NCBI GenBank assembly: GCA_000499405.2 | Contig: HG738136.1 | Coordinates: forward strand, 1,475,274 to 1,539,273 | Source: Onchocerca volvulus | Taxonomy: Eukaryota > Nematoda > Chromadorea > Rhabditida > Onchocercidae | Direction of reading: 5' to 3' | DNA length: 64,000 nucleotides | Shown: one piece after another, positions 37,115-50,361 of the stretch | Position numbering within the stretch: the first letter of the stretch is position 1 | Layout: every line of letters starts with the position of its first letter | Notes under the pieces: model-generated | Databases searched by the model: none | The model's input: the letters and a program-made list of their open reading frames with translations, nothing else | What the model was told of the DNA's origin: nothing | Position numbers and translations under genes: made by a program

Positions 37115-37824
37115 TCACACTTCATACAAAGAAGCTTTCTTTCCTCGGTAACCACTTCTCCGCATTGTTGGCGAGTCTTGCAGATTGATAAACTTTTGCT
37201 TTAGTCTTTCTATGCGATGAGTTTGACGTAGTTGTCGCTAAAATTAAGTCTTCGAAATTTTTCCATAATATGAGAATATGTTTCCGAAAGATAAAATATT
37301 CTGTAAACAGATCAAATACTGACCAACCGGTAGGCTCGCCAATAAAGCCAGCCGTCAACTTCTGGATCTAAATCTTCCAGTTGTTTTCTTCCTTCTAACT
37401 TTAATTCAAAAAGCCACGGTGGATATTCGGAATCAGGCAAAATTTTCGGATCTTCTCCACCTATAATTAACGACAGCTAAATTTAATGTGCTGATAAGTT
37501 TTTTTTTTTAAAAATTTCATTTTCAAATCCCAGAATTGAGTGAAATGTTAAGTGACCTGGTACTTGACACATTAGATTAGTATATCAATAAATTCGATGT
37601 AGAAGATTTTATTGTTCAAACATACCCTCAATAAGATAATTTACACAGACATGACTGCATAGCTTCTCGGTATTCAAATCGATGAAACTTTTATCCGCCT
37701 TTTCGGCAATAATTTTTGAGCCCACTGCAGCATAATTCCTTAATGTCGTTATCAGTCCTGAAAAGACTTGACAGTTTACCAATGAATCGAATGATGCATT
37801 AACAAATGGTGATTTAAAATTCAC
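37115..37824 (-). CDS. MRPL54: Mitochondrial ribosomal protein mL54 (MRPL54)
   Basis: Three exons: 37824-37626, 37460-37324 and 37237-37115; 459 nt, 152 aa, phases consistent (1, then 0). mL54 is a protein of the mitochondrial large ribosomal subunit. The conserved core reads LNTEKLCSHVCVNYLIEG, GEDPKILPDSEYPPWLFELK and LEDLDPEVDGWLYWRAYRL, matching human MRPL54 (LxPDSEYPxWLFEMNLGPPKTLEELDPE, then YWRRLR). The basic C-terminus RQLRQTHRIERLKQKF fits the rRNA-binding tail of the family. Residues before RNYAAVGSKII probably form the mitochondrial import signal. The start is uncertain: ATG at 37824 gives one open exon, but a TTTTCAG acceptor inside it (near 37768) would allow a different 5' exon. 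It is divergently placed from edc-3, 2.1 kb away. Confidence 0.9.
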
Positions 37825-39913
37825 TCAATCATCAAACAAAGAAGTATGAACGAACATGAGGAGGACCAGAAACATAATAATTTAAGTTGAAATGAAGAAA
37901 AAATTAAGAGAGCGAAAAAAAAGGTGAAGATCGATGGGCTCTTGGTAAGTGCTAACTAAATGCTGAAAGAATGAAGCAAAGAATATCAAATGAGATAAAA
38001 TCGACAAATATATCTGTGTAGAGCTATGTGGATTAATCAAAATGACAATATCGCTATCAATTTATGAAGACTAAATATCTAAAATTCGTTTGGTTTTTAA
38101 TAAACAGAATTAATAAATTTTTTTTTAAGAATAAAATTAAATAAATTTTTTTTAAGACTAAAGAATTAGATTAAAATGATAATTCTTTTGGAAGCTATCT
38201 TCCAGAATCTTAGAATTTTTTAAAAACAATAGATTTTCTAACTTTATTTGTTGAGATTAAATCTTCTCACTAGCTTATTAAATAAGGCAAAAATAATTGA
38301 GAACTAATAATTGTTTTGCAAAACTGCAAATATTTAGAATACAATTCACTTTGTGGTATCACAATCCCCACGATCCTAAAGAAAGTGATTTTATTTCTCT
38401 TACCACTTACCATGAGTAAAAGGTACTAATTTTGGCGACTTTATACATCGAGATACTGCAACTATCGTTTTTGCAAGCATTTCCATCATACATTCTGTTT
38501 AAGCCATTAATCCATTCTGAAATAGCTATCAGTTTTCAAAAAAAGAAAATTTCAATTCAGAACTTTTTTCATAGAACTACAACCAGCGATTTTATTCTGA
38601 TAACTATAATCGCTGTGCATGATCTAGTACTTATTATGAAAATTTTACTTGTTATAGAAATGAAAAATGAAGAAAAGTTCTAAAATTAAATTTTCGACTT
38701 TTTTGTAAATAATCCCAAAGATCAATCGCTTAGTGTCTTTATTCGACTTATATTTCTCAAATCCAAAAATTACAGAAATGAAATAATTACTGGTTGGAAG
38801 AATAAATTACAAAAATCCCCGCAAACCTCATATCTCAAGGAAAGACATTTTCACATCGGGTTTTTTAATATACGGCCCAACATGACGTGTTATGAAACAA
38901 AGCGTCTAAGTCGAGAAATGATTTGCGGTATGATTGTTGGATTTGCTATGTGTCGCGGTATTTTTCGGCTTTTCTCCAATTTAAAATTTCGCCATGTTTT
39001 TCTAAATTTGAAAAATTTAAATTGAATAAGAACAGTAGTCGATTAATCTTCGAAATTATTTGCAATAAAGAAGACTCACGATAGATTGAGTGAATTTTCA
39101 TTTGTATATTTAGTGAATTCTTATTTGGATACGTTAGATGTTACAAAGATTATCTTTCTATTCTATGATGCTCTATAATTCTACCTTATGCTATCTCATC
39201 TCATTTTGGATCTTATATCTTAAATAGTTCAATCGTTTGTGATTTTCAGTAACACCTCTTATGATCCGATTCCGTAAATTCATCTTCAGAGATCTTTACA
39301 ATCTGATGAATTTTTCTCCAGAAAATGTCCATTTAGCTATCACTTTTACGATCATAGTGTTACTCATCCATCTAGAATAGTTGAATTTATTTTTATGTTG
39401 CTCTATGGGTTTCACTTGTTATTGCACGACCGCAGAAACTTAAGTAATCCGATTAAGATATAGCTAGTTAATTTACATTACTATTAGAATACTTTTCATT
39501 CATTTTGTATTCTCGAAATAATCGAATTTCAGGAATTAGCGATGCATCGAATATTAGCTTAATATTAAGACGAAATAATAGTAAGTATGTTAGTTCTTGA
39601 TCGTATACCTTTAGGGGTTAACAGTAACACTAGTCCATTAGTTTGAATTTTTTCGGTTATACTAACTTCCAAGGATTACTTTACGGGTTTTTTTTAGATT
39701 GTTTCCTGATCCTTCGGTATTTTAAATTTTGGCTTAGCATTAGAATAGAAGAACAGGAAATTATTCATTTATGACCATCCATCTTCTGATAACTTTCATT
39801 TTTGCTAATGGAAAAATTCACTAATTTTAGAAATCTTTTTGAAACAAAAAGATTTATTTGCTTGAAGAAAATTTATTTAGAATATATGAACTCTTCAGGA
39901 TAATTTTATTACT
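37825..39913. other. Divergent intergenic region between mL54 and EDC3
   Basis: Likely contains both promoters. No gene recognised; a short open frame at 38432-38683 shows no family features. An acceptor-like CTTCAG at 39893-39899, 14 nt before the EDC3 start codon, could receive a spliced leader. Confidence 0.4.
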
Positions 39914-42900
39914 ATGAGCAACGTTGGACAAGTTGTAACGTTGAATATGAAAAATGGTGGATGTATTCAGGGACGGATCAAGTCTGTTAATGTAAATAAA
40001 CGGACTGTTCTCGTGGAGCGCCCTTTTTTGTATGTTTTTTTTGCTCTCCTTTCGCAAAGATTTGTCTGGAAAGTTCAATTATGCAGAAAATCTAATCTCG
40101 ATATTCGGTCTCGGTTTGCATTGAAATAATAAATTGTGTTTCAAAATTTGTTTTCAGTTTCAGGATTTCAGTAACGAATTTAAAAACAAATTTTTTTTCT
40201 CTTTTTTGCAGAAATGGTAAGCCGATGGGTGAACGTGAAAAAATTTTCCAGATTAATGCGATTCATTCCTTCCGAATTTTGGATATTGAGACTAAAATGC
40301 CGTGTGAAGAAGTTAGAGAAGAAGTAAAAAATAATTTATGAAATTTAAATGAAAATAAAGAGAATCACTGTAATTATAAAACTTATGAGTTTTTCTATAA
40401 AAATTTTTAAGCATTTTTGATAATTCAAAAAATTCGGAACTTATTCAAAGCAAAAAAGATGCTTTTATATCATCAGAAGCTAATTAATCATAGAAGTGTT
40501 TATAATATCGTGTCTAAATGCTAATTTATAAATAATATTCATTTTTGATGGCTATAATAAAATAGTGAGAAATATATGCTCTCGAATATGCAGATGATTT
40601 TAAATGAGTTGTCATTTGTGCACATTTTCATAATTTTGACTGAATAATATTTCAGTAATTTCTATCTTTGATTTTATTTTTTTTTTTTTTTGATTTTCAA
40701 AATTTTTTCTTGCTTTCAAATTATAATATTCAGGTGATATCTAAAAAAATCGTTGAATCCACGGCTATTCATGATGATGCCCCAAAATCTACGATCATTC
40801 ATGATGATGCCGCAGCTGTGCGTATTGTCGATGATTGTTCATCGAAAAAAATAAAACATGGGAGAACAGTGCGTCGAATAAATTCCAAAAAGACAACTAC
40901 AAATGCTTACAAGATTGATACCGCTGCATTTGCTGCGTTAGATTTACATCAGCAACAACAGTCACCTTGTTCTTCTCCCTCTGGTTCATCCTGTTCACCT
41001 TCGACAATCAAACCATTGTAAATGTTTTCTTTTTTTTTCTTTTTTTTTTTTTTTTTTTCAAAATGTTGTAACTATGTGTTAATTAATTTTCAGTAGTAGG
41101 GATTTAAAATCCGACTCGGCTGTTTAGTACAGTCTGATCAATATTGGGCCTAAGAAGCTTAAATAATTAATATCTATCTTTAATTTTTTTTTCTTTTTTT
41201 TTTAGATCAAAATTAAAACATATCCATGGAACTCACATTTCAAGTGGAAAATGTGTTCCTTCAAATAATGGTGAATCGAAGCCATTGTCATCGATAGCCA
41301 GTCCATTATACAAAGGAAGACGGAGTAAGGGTTTATATATTTGTTGTGCTCAAACTTTGATTTTGAAAGGATGCTGCAAAGCAGTAGGTATAGGTTAAGC
41401 TACCATAGGTGTTATAGATATTTAATTTGATTTGGTCAGTTTTTCTCATTTTCTATATAAATAGAAGTATAAATTTTCCTCGCATAACTTCTCAAATTCT
41501 TCACCGATTGTTTTCAAATTTTGGCACAACGTTACATTCAAATAGCTATGTTTTTATTTAGATATATCTGTTTTTTTTTTCCTCTCACGCTTGTGACAGG
41601 AGAAAGTAAGTGAGCGGACTGATAAAAATTAAATGTTAGTTGTTTCTCCCTACCTAACTTTTGCAAGTTTTTCACCGACTAATTTCAGATTTTGATTTTA
41701 GACGCGTGTTTTCATATAGATATGCCTATTTTTTCTTTAATCTGTTTTACCTGATAATATAAATAAAACGAAATAACCCAAGTAGTTTGTATAGAAGAAT
41801 TTACTAATATTCTCAGGTAAATGAGTTATCTATATGTGGGTATTCCTACATCTTCCGATTTGCTATTAGAGCTATGGGTACCGTGTGAAATGTTAAGATA
41901 TTAATTGTCAGGGACACGGATTGCTTCTCACATGTTGCGTGTCCTAGAGTCGACAAACCAGACAATCTCTTTATCTCACAGACAAGGAACAACAAAAAAA
42001 GCATTGTGAAATTAATTTTCCCCAACGTGCACTTTCTTTTTCCTTTTTTTTTTTTTTTTCATTTAGCCAGATTGAACTGCAGTAACGCGTACATATAAAA
42101 AAGTGTATAAAAACATGCGTGTATTCGAATGCAACGTTGTGTCAAATTTCAAATCAATAAGTAAGAACTTCCGGAGATCTTAGATTTTGAACTAATATAG
42201 ATAAGACGCGTGTTTAAGAAATTTCGGATATTTAAGATTTTGAACAAACGAAAATTTACATGCTGATACAGCTAGTTTTTTAATAAATTTTGTCATAACA
42301 TTTAAGCAAAGATAATTTTAGATCGTGGATCCAATGAGGTATCGGAATCAGACATTAATGGTCAGAATATTCGTGATAAAAAAACAAATGAGGGTCTTAT
42401 CAAACCTATTGATTTTGATTTGAATGAGGACTTTGATTTTGAAAAAAATTTAGAGATTTTCCGAAATTATGTGAGTTGTATTCATATTTATTTCAATGTA
42501 TTTTTATTCCGATTGCTTTTGTAATGAAGTCATGATTTCTGCATTTGTTCATTTATATGATTCAAGACAACAGGACATTTAATAATTCGGATTAAAAATC
42601 CTTTTCAAACTATCATCCATCGAATTTCCGTCATTATTATCCTTACGTTAATTATTTGTATTGCGATGACTTATTTTATCGTAGTTTTTGACGAACTGAT
42701 GAATATTTTTCTTCCATGGAATAATAGTTCATTGACATTTATTTGATATTACAGGAAAAAAATGCGGATATTTCTAAGCAGAAGAAAATCTCAGCTTTCG
42801 GGACGCTGTTTTCGCAGAAAAATTATGAGCATTTCGAAAATATCATTTCGGATCCATCAAGAGTTACATCATGGACAACGAAGACACATGATCAGTTTGT

Positions 42901-44766
42901 TGCAATGCATTTTGAAATGACAGTAGATGGACAACTGATTCCGCTTTTAAAACCTTGCGATAAGGAAAAATTTTTGCAGGTTACTTTTTGTATTTAATTT
43001 TCAGAAATAGTTTATGCCAATTTTTATAGGTACGAATAATTTTTAAATTTGAATCCCATTATTGTTCAATTTGAGCAATTTTAATTAATTGCAGAATGCA
43101 CGATTTTCTCCAAAAAGATACTTAAATGCTGATCAAATCATTTCATTTGATTAACATAAATTTAAATAAATATCTCTTGATTAAGAAAGTAATCGCTTTA
43201 TCTGCATTTATTTCCTAATGCTGTTATTTCAGAGAGCGGAACCTTATTTAGGAAGTGATATGTTCCATGTAATGATCGCTGATCGTTTAATGATGTTCAT
43301 TTGGAAAATAATTGATAGGTGAGTTTTATTTTTTAACTTTATAATATTTAATGATATAAATTTAAATATATAATGAGCCTGCAGTTCTATTAGCGATATT
43401 GGTACTAATGATTTTTAAGTGATTTATACTTTTGAGTCTAACTTGATGTCTTAGTACATTGTAGTCTTGGAAAATAGTATTTTTTTCTATTTTTAATTAT
43501 AATTTCTCTCATAGATAAAGCACAAAAACCATGATAGAAAAAATATTTTCATAAAAATCAAAGTCAGTAAATCTTTTTCTTTAATTAGCGTCATACGATA
43601 GGGATCTAAAGTGCTGCAGAAGTTTTGAAATTCTAAAATTTGGTACTAGCAGACATATTCAATATTCCAATAAATAATCGAGATTTAAAACGGTTTTTGG
43701 ACGATTAATTTCCCTTTACGAATAAAATTTCATAAATTAAGGTTTGAAATAATGGTTAGCCAAATAGTTGTGTTGGACTCAGCAGCAGTTAATACTTTTT
43801 TAACCACAATGTTTTTGCGCCATATCTCAAACAGAGCTTGCCAAACAGTTGTGTATTCATGCTTACTTGGTCAGTATAATTTGCCACATGTACTACAAGT
43901 TCATAATGTACAAGAACTTCCGAAACAGGATGTTCAGGTAATAGTTTTTGATTTATTTCTATGCTTTCTCTAAAATGTCAGTTTTAGTGTCACAGTAAAA
44001 TAGAGCCTATTTTTTTGGTGAAATTGAATCAAGCTGCTTTATGTTACTGGTATTTTCAAAATTTAAAATAATTTTATTTACCAAGTTGACATTCAAATGT
44101 TGATATATGCAACTGGAATAAGTTTAGCTCTTCAGTTATGTGATTTTAACTATAATTCTAATAACTGCTTTTTTTTAGTTCCAGCAAATGAATTGCTTCA
44201 TCATTTTTTTGTAATCATGATTTTTTTTTCTTTTTTGTTGCAAAGGTTTTCTTTTTTTTTTTTAATGAATGAAAACGAAAGCATAATTGTGCATAATTTT
44301 TTGGATATCTGGTTGAATTCGTTGCAGCTTATCGTGGTTTTGGGTCCTTTGCTATTGAAAAGTGTCAAGGAATGGATTAAAAATTTGGGATCATCAGTTC
44401 ATTTAATTTGTATAGAAAAATCTCCAGAGCTCGTCAAAAATGAGCATATTTTGATGGTTGGTGTTGGAACTTATTACGATGACTGTAAGTTTTTTAGATT
44501 TTTTTTCTTTTTTTTTTCTCAGTCAGAAAGTCTACCAAGCTCATCTGACTTTACCAGTCCTTTCTTTTAATCCAAGATTGCATATTATGTCAGAAAAACT
44601 GATTTCAAACCTGTAATCATTGCTTGTTATTGTAGTTCTAGAGCGGAAGAATTCAGATAATTTATGTTGTGTCGCAGATATTGGAATACCGTTTGCCTGG
44701 ATGGATGCTGATTCTGCTGCATCTCTTTCGAGTGCATTTGCCACACAAAATATTGTTTTATATTAA
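39914..44766 (+). CDS. edc-3: Enhancer of mRNA decapping 3 (EDC3)
   Basis: Complete ten-exon gene: 39914-40029, 40212-40323, 40734-41017, 41206-41324, 42322-42470, 42755-42979, 43233-43318, 43742-43937, 44328-44484 and 44636-44766; 1575 nt, 524 aa (human 508), every junction GT-AG and in phase. EDC3 is a P-body scaffold that binds Dcp2 and the helicase DDX6 and stimulates decapping. Domains: N-terminal divergent LSm (MSNVGQVVTLNMKNGGCIQG to FRILDIE, residues 1 to about 70); a low-complexity linker with a doubled IHDDA motif; the FDF motif (DFDLNEDFDFEKNLEIF, about residues 245-260), which binds DDX6/CGH-1; and the C-terminal YjeF-N Rossmann-like domain (QIVVLDSAAVNTFLTTMFLR to IPFAWMDADSA), which dimerises. 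Intron 4 (about 1 kb) holds dispersed-repeat copies. TMEM170 and RPA12 homologues follow on the same strand. Confidence 0.93.
41460..42300. repeat. Dispersed repeat copies in EDC3 intron 4
   Basis: Contains TTGGCACAACGTTACATTCA at about 41522, a GACGCGTGTTTTCATATAGA tail at about 41701, and a reverse-oriented copy, TATTCGAATGCAACGTTGTG, at about 42122-42141. A TCACGCTTGTGACAGGAGAA hairpin-like remnant is at about 41585. These match the repeats at 13575-13880 and 33985-34240. Confidence 0.55.
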
Positions 44767-46007
44767 AAAAATTACTGATATGACTGGATTTTCCAAAAGT
44801 TTGCTTTATTTTTTGCCAGGAAATTCCAAATTACAATCTCATGAATCTTTTTTCTTTTTCTTTTTTTTTTTTTTTTTTAATAATGGTTCAAATCTCAATG
44901 TCCACTTCAAAATTTGTTATTTTGTATTCCCAATTTCCGGTTTTATCTTAGTAGAGTGTTATGAATTAGTTTTAATTTTCTTGTTTAGAATATTCATCTT
45001 CTAAGGTCTTGTTTCATAGTTATTTTCAATTTAGCTTTATACTTAGCTTATTACACATAATGCCAAGCAACAAATCATGCTTTTCTACATCTCGTGTTGA
45101 TATCAAATGTTGGTTACATAGTTGATTTAATCGGTTGCGTGGTTTTTGGTGTGTCAGAATTATGATAATTCTGAATCTCAATTGTATTTCATTGATTCCA
45201 TTACATAAGTGTTTTCTTACATTCTTTAATTTTATTAGTAAACTGTTCGTTACAATATATTGCTAATTTCTATTATTTCATTATATTATTGACTTTAGCA
45301 AATTTTATTAATTGCATTCTTTTTTCTGAAAAATGATGTGTCGTTTTAAGAATTTGAATTTCTTGATAAAACTGAATACTCTTTTGGTAAAACATCTTTT
45401 TATGTCTCATGTTTTCTCTCAATAAAACAGAAATTGCAGTTCAAATTTCTTCTGTTGAATACAATATTATTTTGATTAAATATTAAGTAGATTCGATACA
45501 TTTCGTTTCATGGATTTTCTCGGCCAGCTTATGGGTTCGGTTTGATAAGTTGGCGGAAGATTACATAGGAAGCTGATTTGGTTTTCGTGATATCTTTCTT
45601 CGTTATATGATATTTCTAGTTTTGTGAAGATAGTTGCTTGATGGGTGAATCACGTAATATCTGGCTACGAGCAATATTGCTTGTCTCATCTTGAAAATCA
45701 TTTACCCTTAGAATATCAAGAGGAACACAATCCAACCAGTATGGAATCACAGGCTATATTCATATAAGATTGTGGATGGGCTGTAAGTTACTAAATGTAG
45801 ATTATTATATTTGAATAGAATAACTCTTACTGTATTAAAGAACAGTAATAACTTAAGATATCTATATAGCCACGAAATTATCGCAGATAAGTTAATTGAC
45901 CGTACGTTACATGCAAATATTCAAGCATTCCCTAAATATTACCACTAATATGTTTCCAGGAATGTACAGATGGGGCGTTGAAGATGTTTTTTTCTATTTT
46001 CTTTTTT

Positions 46008-46009
46008 AG
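46008..46009 (+). promoter_or_regulatory. Probable spliced-leader or 5' UTR acceptor of TMEM170
   Basis: A pyrimidine-rich CTATTTTCTTTTTTAG ends 17 nt before the TMEM170 start codon, the form and spacing of a nematode trans-splice acceptor. Inference only. Confidence 0.4.
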
Positions 46010-46026
46010 CAATTATCGCCTCAAAA

Positions 46027-47500
46027 ATGGCTGCCGAACATTTTTCGATTTTCGCGGTGGATGTAAATACTACTGCAACGTAAGTTTCGTTTCTAAATCA
46101 TGAAATAAAAATGATGCATAAATTCAATTAAATACTCAATAATTTTACTTCCGGGAGGTTTTTTTTCATCAGTTTTAACAAATCATGAAGTATAGGAATT
46201 CCAGGACAAGCAATTATTCGTTGTGGAAAGTGTTAACACTAAGTGGCGAAGATATATCATCATTCTGGGAAATGTTCCTTGGAATTACCATATGGATGGT
46301 TATTTCATATGTATTTGTTTATATTATTGTAGCACTGATTTCGATGATTATGTTGCGAAATCATCCATGGATGTTTATTTATGCAGCTTCTATATTTGGT
46401 TAGTTCGCCAAATTTCGTCAATTAGCCGAATTATAGCTTTTTTTTTCCGTTCATTAAGGTCATACTAATGTCTATTATACTAGGAACTCAATGTATCTAG
46501 GTATGATTATCCCTATTTTCCTGAATAAATTTATTTTTAAGTCAGCTTACTCTATTATATTACATCCTATAGGATGTAGGATGTTCCATATTGCTATTCA
46601 TCATATTCTTTTGCTCAGATATCATTCGTGATGTTTATTCATTTTCAGTAAACAAGTGAAATATTTCGCTCAGTATAGTTTACTTTTTCTCGAAACTTCA
46701 TATGAATTTGTGGGTTATACCGCTTCATTGATTGATAGTTATTTTATTTAGGAAATTATTGAAGAATAAATTAGCATTTACATGCTACAAACTTTAAAAT
46801 AGAAGATTTAAATTAAACCGAATATTAGGCATAAAGAGAAATTTCGTGATTCTCACTCACTTTTGATTCATCATATTCTTTTATTAATGAATAAATGGTA
46901 TAATAAATCAGCTAAGAATTAAATTACGAGTTAACGCTAAACTGAGCTAAAAAGTGAGGACTTTCCAGATATTTACTTTAATGCGTCTCGTGATTGTTTA
47001 TTTGTATCACTTGAAAGAGATTGACGAAATTAATAATTTAACCGCTTACTTTAATTCATATATTGGTTTAGGTGTTGTTGATTACTAATTCATATATGAT
47101 AAATTGTCTAGAATTAATAAGTAATATTTTGTTAGTAACTACAAAAAAAAAAGAAAGAAAAAAAGAAAAAAAAACAGTAACATACAAACAGTAACGTTAG
47201 AGGGTTTGTTTATGTTATGTTTGTTCTATATTATATTAATTATAGTTTAAAGCTTGTTTAAATTTTATAGAGATTCTGATTATTTAATTATTTTCAAGAT
47301 ATTCATCCTTGATGATATTTCTTTCAGGTATGGCAATATTAGGCCCTGCAACTGTTGGTGCATTAACAAGTGCTTCAATAGCGTTGATGTTTTCGTCAGC
47401 TGATAAAGCAATTAGTTGCTGGCATTGCATGATACTTGGTTCAGCACAAACACTTGCTGTCGTAATTATCAGTTTCTCAAGGATATTAGCTACTCTCTAA
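46027..47500 (+). CDS. TMEM170: Transmembrane protein 170 (TMEM170 family)
   Basis: Three exons: 46027-46079, 46196-46398 and 47328-47500; 429 nt, 142 aa (human TMEM170A 144), in phase. TMEM170A is a small ER and nuclear-envelope membrane protein linked in human cells to ER sheet formation and nuclear pore assembly. Matches: FWEMFLGITIWMVISYVFVY for TM1, an LRNHPWMFIYAAS segment for human LRHHKYGRFMSVS, GMAILGPATVGALTSASIAL for human GIVGPITAGILTSAAIA, and the diagnostic C-terminus SFSRILATL identical to human SFLRILATL bar one residue. Three hydrophobic segments are visible. Exon 2 uses a TATAG acceptor at 46195; the earlier CATCAG acceptor would meet a TGA. It sits 1.26 kb after EDC3 on the same strand. 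Confidence 0.92.
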
Positions 47501-48858
47501 TGATTACTTCTCTTTTTTGTAGAATCAACAATGTATAATATGAATTTGTGGTATCCTTTTTAACGTGCTGTTATGATTATGAATATAGCGGTCGTGTTTG
47601 ATCCGGGAAGAGCTTTAGATTTTGCATTTGAAATTCATTCCAGAACTATGATGTGAAGTTTTTTTTTCTTTTTTTTTTTGGATTTATAAGAAATAATGAA
47701 AGGATTCCAGGCGACAAGCAACTTTGAAAAAATGTGGTTTAGTGGGAAGAAGATAATAAAATCATCTATTAATATAGGAAACTGTATCATTAACATCAAA
47801 AATGATTGCTAATGTATATATAAAAGTTTCAGTTCTTTCTATTTTTATGTGACTTGATTGATTGCATCATCCTATTTTATGATGAGCTAGATTTCTTGTC
47901 TAATTTTCCATTTTCTCTTTTTTTTATTCTCATTCCCAATTCTCTATTATGTGTCGTTTTTTGATTCCATCGTAGTCTCTGTGATATATTCAATTCTTTG
48001 TTTGTTTGTTTGTTTGTTTTTTGGTTGTTTTTAGGGATTATATGATTAGTGGAAAATATATTTTAGTGACATTTTTCCAAATTATATGGGCAAATACAAC
48101 ATGAATATTTTTCAAGTAAAGTAGAGCATTCTATGTTGGAATTATGGGAAAATTTCTTAGTTAAAATTGATTTGCTAGCTTATGAATGATGAATTATGTT
48201 TAGAGCGATAAAAATATTAAACATAACTGGCCTTTCATCTTCCTGGCTTGAGAATGATAATTGTAGAGAAAAAAAAGTCGTGGATCAACATAAAATCCCA
48301 AGTTGATTTCTGCTCTTCACGAAATAAAACATCCATAAAAGAAAATCATTTAATAAACCTTCTGCCTTATGTATTTTATTACATCAATTTCAGAGTTGCT
48401 TGATTTTCACTTTTTAATATAGTTAAAGCAATAAATAATTATTATTCGCATTGTAATTATAGAAAAAATAAATCTGATGTAGCAATTAAATCATTATTTT
48501 TTGCGGAATAAATAAACTTTTTGATTTGGAAGATTAAAGTGTATCATGAAAGGTATTACTCGAAGAAACATTCTATCTGTACTGCATTGGTAGAGTGTCA
48601 AATCTAATTTTATAGAACTTCGAAGCATATATTTTTAAAAGAATTCGAAGAATTAACGTGGCATAGTTTTATTGCAAATAAAATCGATGTATAACATGAA
48701 TAAGTGAAAAATCCATGGACAATTTATAAATAAATATTAATTTTTTGGTGAATTTCCAAATTTCCTATTATCTCGTTTTAGGAAAAAATTTGAAATTTTC
48801 AATGCTTTATACAGTCAATTCCCTAGTAGAAATTAAATTCTCAATTTTATTTCATTTT

Positions 48859-48860
48859 AG
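48859..48860 (+). promoter_or_regulatory. Probable spliced-leader or 5' UTR acceptor of RPA12
   Basis: TTTCATTTTAG ends 9 nt before the RPA12 start codon, typical of a nematode trans-splice acceptor. With three same-strand genes in a row this could mark a polycistronic unit. Inference only. Confidence 0.45.
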
Positions 48861-48869
48861 GCAATACTG

Positions 48870-49606
48870 ATGTTGTCCGAATTTTGTTCTGAATGTGGCA
48901 CAGTGCTTCCATTACCAGCTACTGCTCCGATTACCATCACGTGTAATTACTGCCGTACGCAATGGCACGTCAAACGTCGGTATTTTTAACAATTAGTCAA
49001 TATAAATTTTTAACTAGATGATAAGCATTGACATTTCTAATAAGATTGTCTATTATAATCGTGAATGTCTGATCACGAAAAAATTACTCAAAGATTATTC
49101 GCATAGGCAATCAAAACTAGGGATTGTCCAAAAATGGACTACCGTACTCATTTAGTTCAAATGCACTCTTGTTTAAAAAGAAGTTATTTAAATTAAATGA
49201 ATAAAGAAATTGATCAGAAAATATATTAATTAGTGTCTAACTTTCTATTTCTCCCTATATGACTATAATCTTTCGATCAATGTAAAAACATCTTCGAAAT
49301 ATAATAAGTTTATGATTTTGTCAGTAATCTTTTCTCTTTTATAGCATTGAAAAGTGGAGATAAAATTTGCTTAAATTTTCAGCCATTCTAAATAAACTGG
49401 TGTATAGATCCGAAAAAATATATCAAAAACGCGTGATGGATGCCAAAGAAGGAACACTGGAAAATCCTGTTGTGGATAAAATATGTGATAAATGTGGCCA
49501 TGACAAGATGAGCTATGCATGTAGACAAACACGATCTGCTGATGAAGGACAAACAGTATTTTACATGTGTTTGAAATGCAATTATAATATGGTAGAAAAT
49601 GCATAA
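48870..49606 (+). CDS. rpoa-12: RNA polymerase I subunit RPA12 (POLR1H)
   Basis: Two exons: about 48870-48979 and 49383-49606; about 110 aa (human POLR1H 126). RPA12 is the TFIIS-like subunit of Pol I that supports transcript cleavage and termination. The N-terminal zinc ribbon is visible (FCSECGTVLPLP and TCNYCRTQW, giving CxxC...CxxC), as is the C-terminal ribbon CDKCGHDKMSYACRQTRSAD, then EGQTVFYMCLKC. The acidic DE hairpin pair in SADEGQT is the catalytic cleavage motif of this family and TFIIS. Exon 1 up to the good donor CG|GTATTT ends in phase 2 whereas exon 2 needs phase 1; a weaker donor (AAAC|GTCGGT at 48977) would be in frame. So the gene is certain and the junction provisional. 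Confidence 0.88.
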
Positions 49607-50361
49607 AATTATAAATGTGTATAAAGCAATTCGTTTGGGTACTGTTAAAAACAAGAAAGACGGTCAAAGAAACCAAAAAAATATATATATTTTTTTTCCC
49701 AAAAGAAAAACTATGAAAATTGATATCATTCGAAATAGATCTGAATTATCGAGTAGTTAAGATAGTGAGTGAATTTAAAAAAAAAAGATAAAAAATAAAA
49801 AAAGTTGATTTAAGATCGAGCAATCTAGTTTTTTCTTTGTTTCTCAAAGCACAAGGTATTAAGTCTCTTTTGTCATAAAAGTTTCTCGATACTTGGATCA
49901 GACAATAGTTGTGATAAAGGTTTTGTTGATTGAAGGAGGAATTACTTTTAGTCTACATCTGAGACGGACAATTATCCAAAAGTATCACTAACCGGGCCTA
50001 TCGCTAGGTTTTCTTCATTTTCTGGATCCTATATGTCCATCCTAATATAATTTACAAAATGTTAACATAGCGCAAAGGGAGTTTGTTTATTCCATTTCAT
50101 CAAAATACAACATAATTTACAATGTGCTAACTATAGCATAAAGATCAACAGTTTGATTATGCTAAAATATTTCTATAATACAAATATTCTTGATTGTTTC
50201 ATCAGATCTATATATAAACTACTGATTGTTTTTTTAATGGGATGAAAACCTCTAAAAACAAATATTGTAAAAGCTTCAACACTTTGAATTTCAAAATTTC
50301 GATAGGATAATTGAGAAAAAAAAATCTTGAACTTGACAGTTACTAAACGCAACAGCATTTC

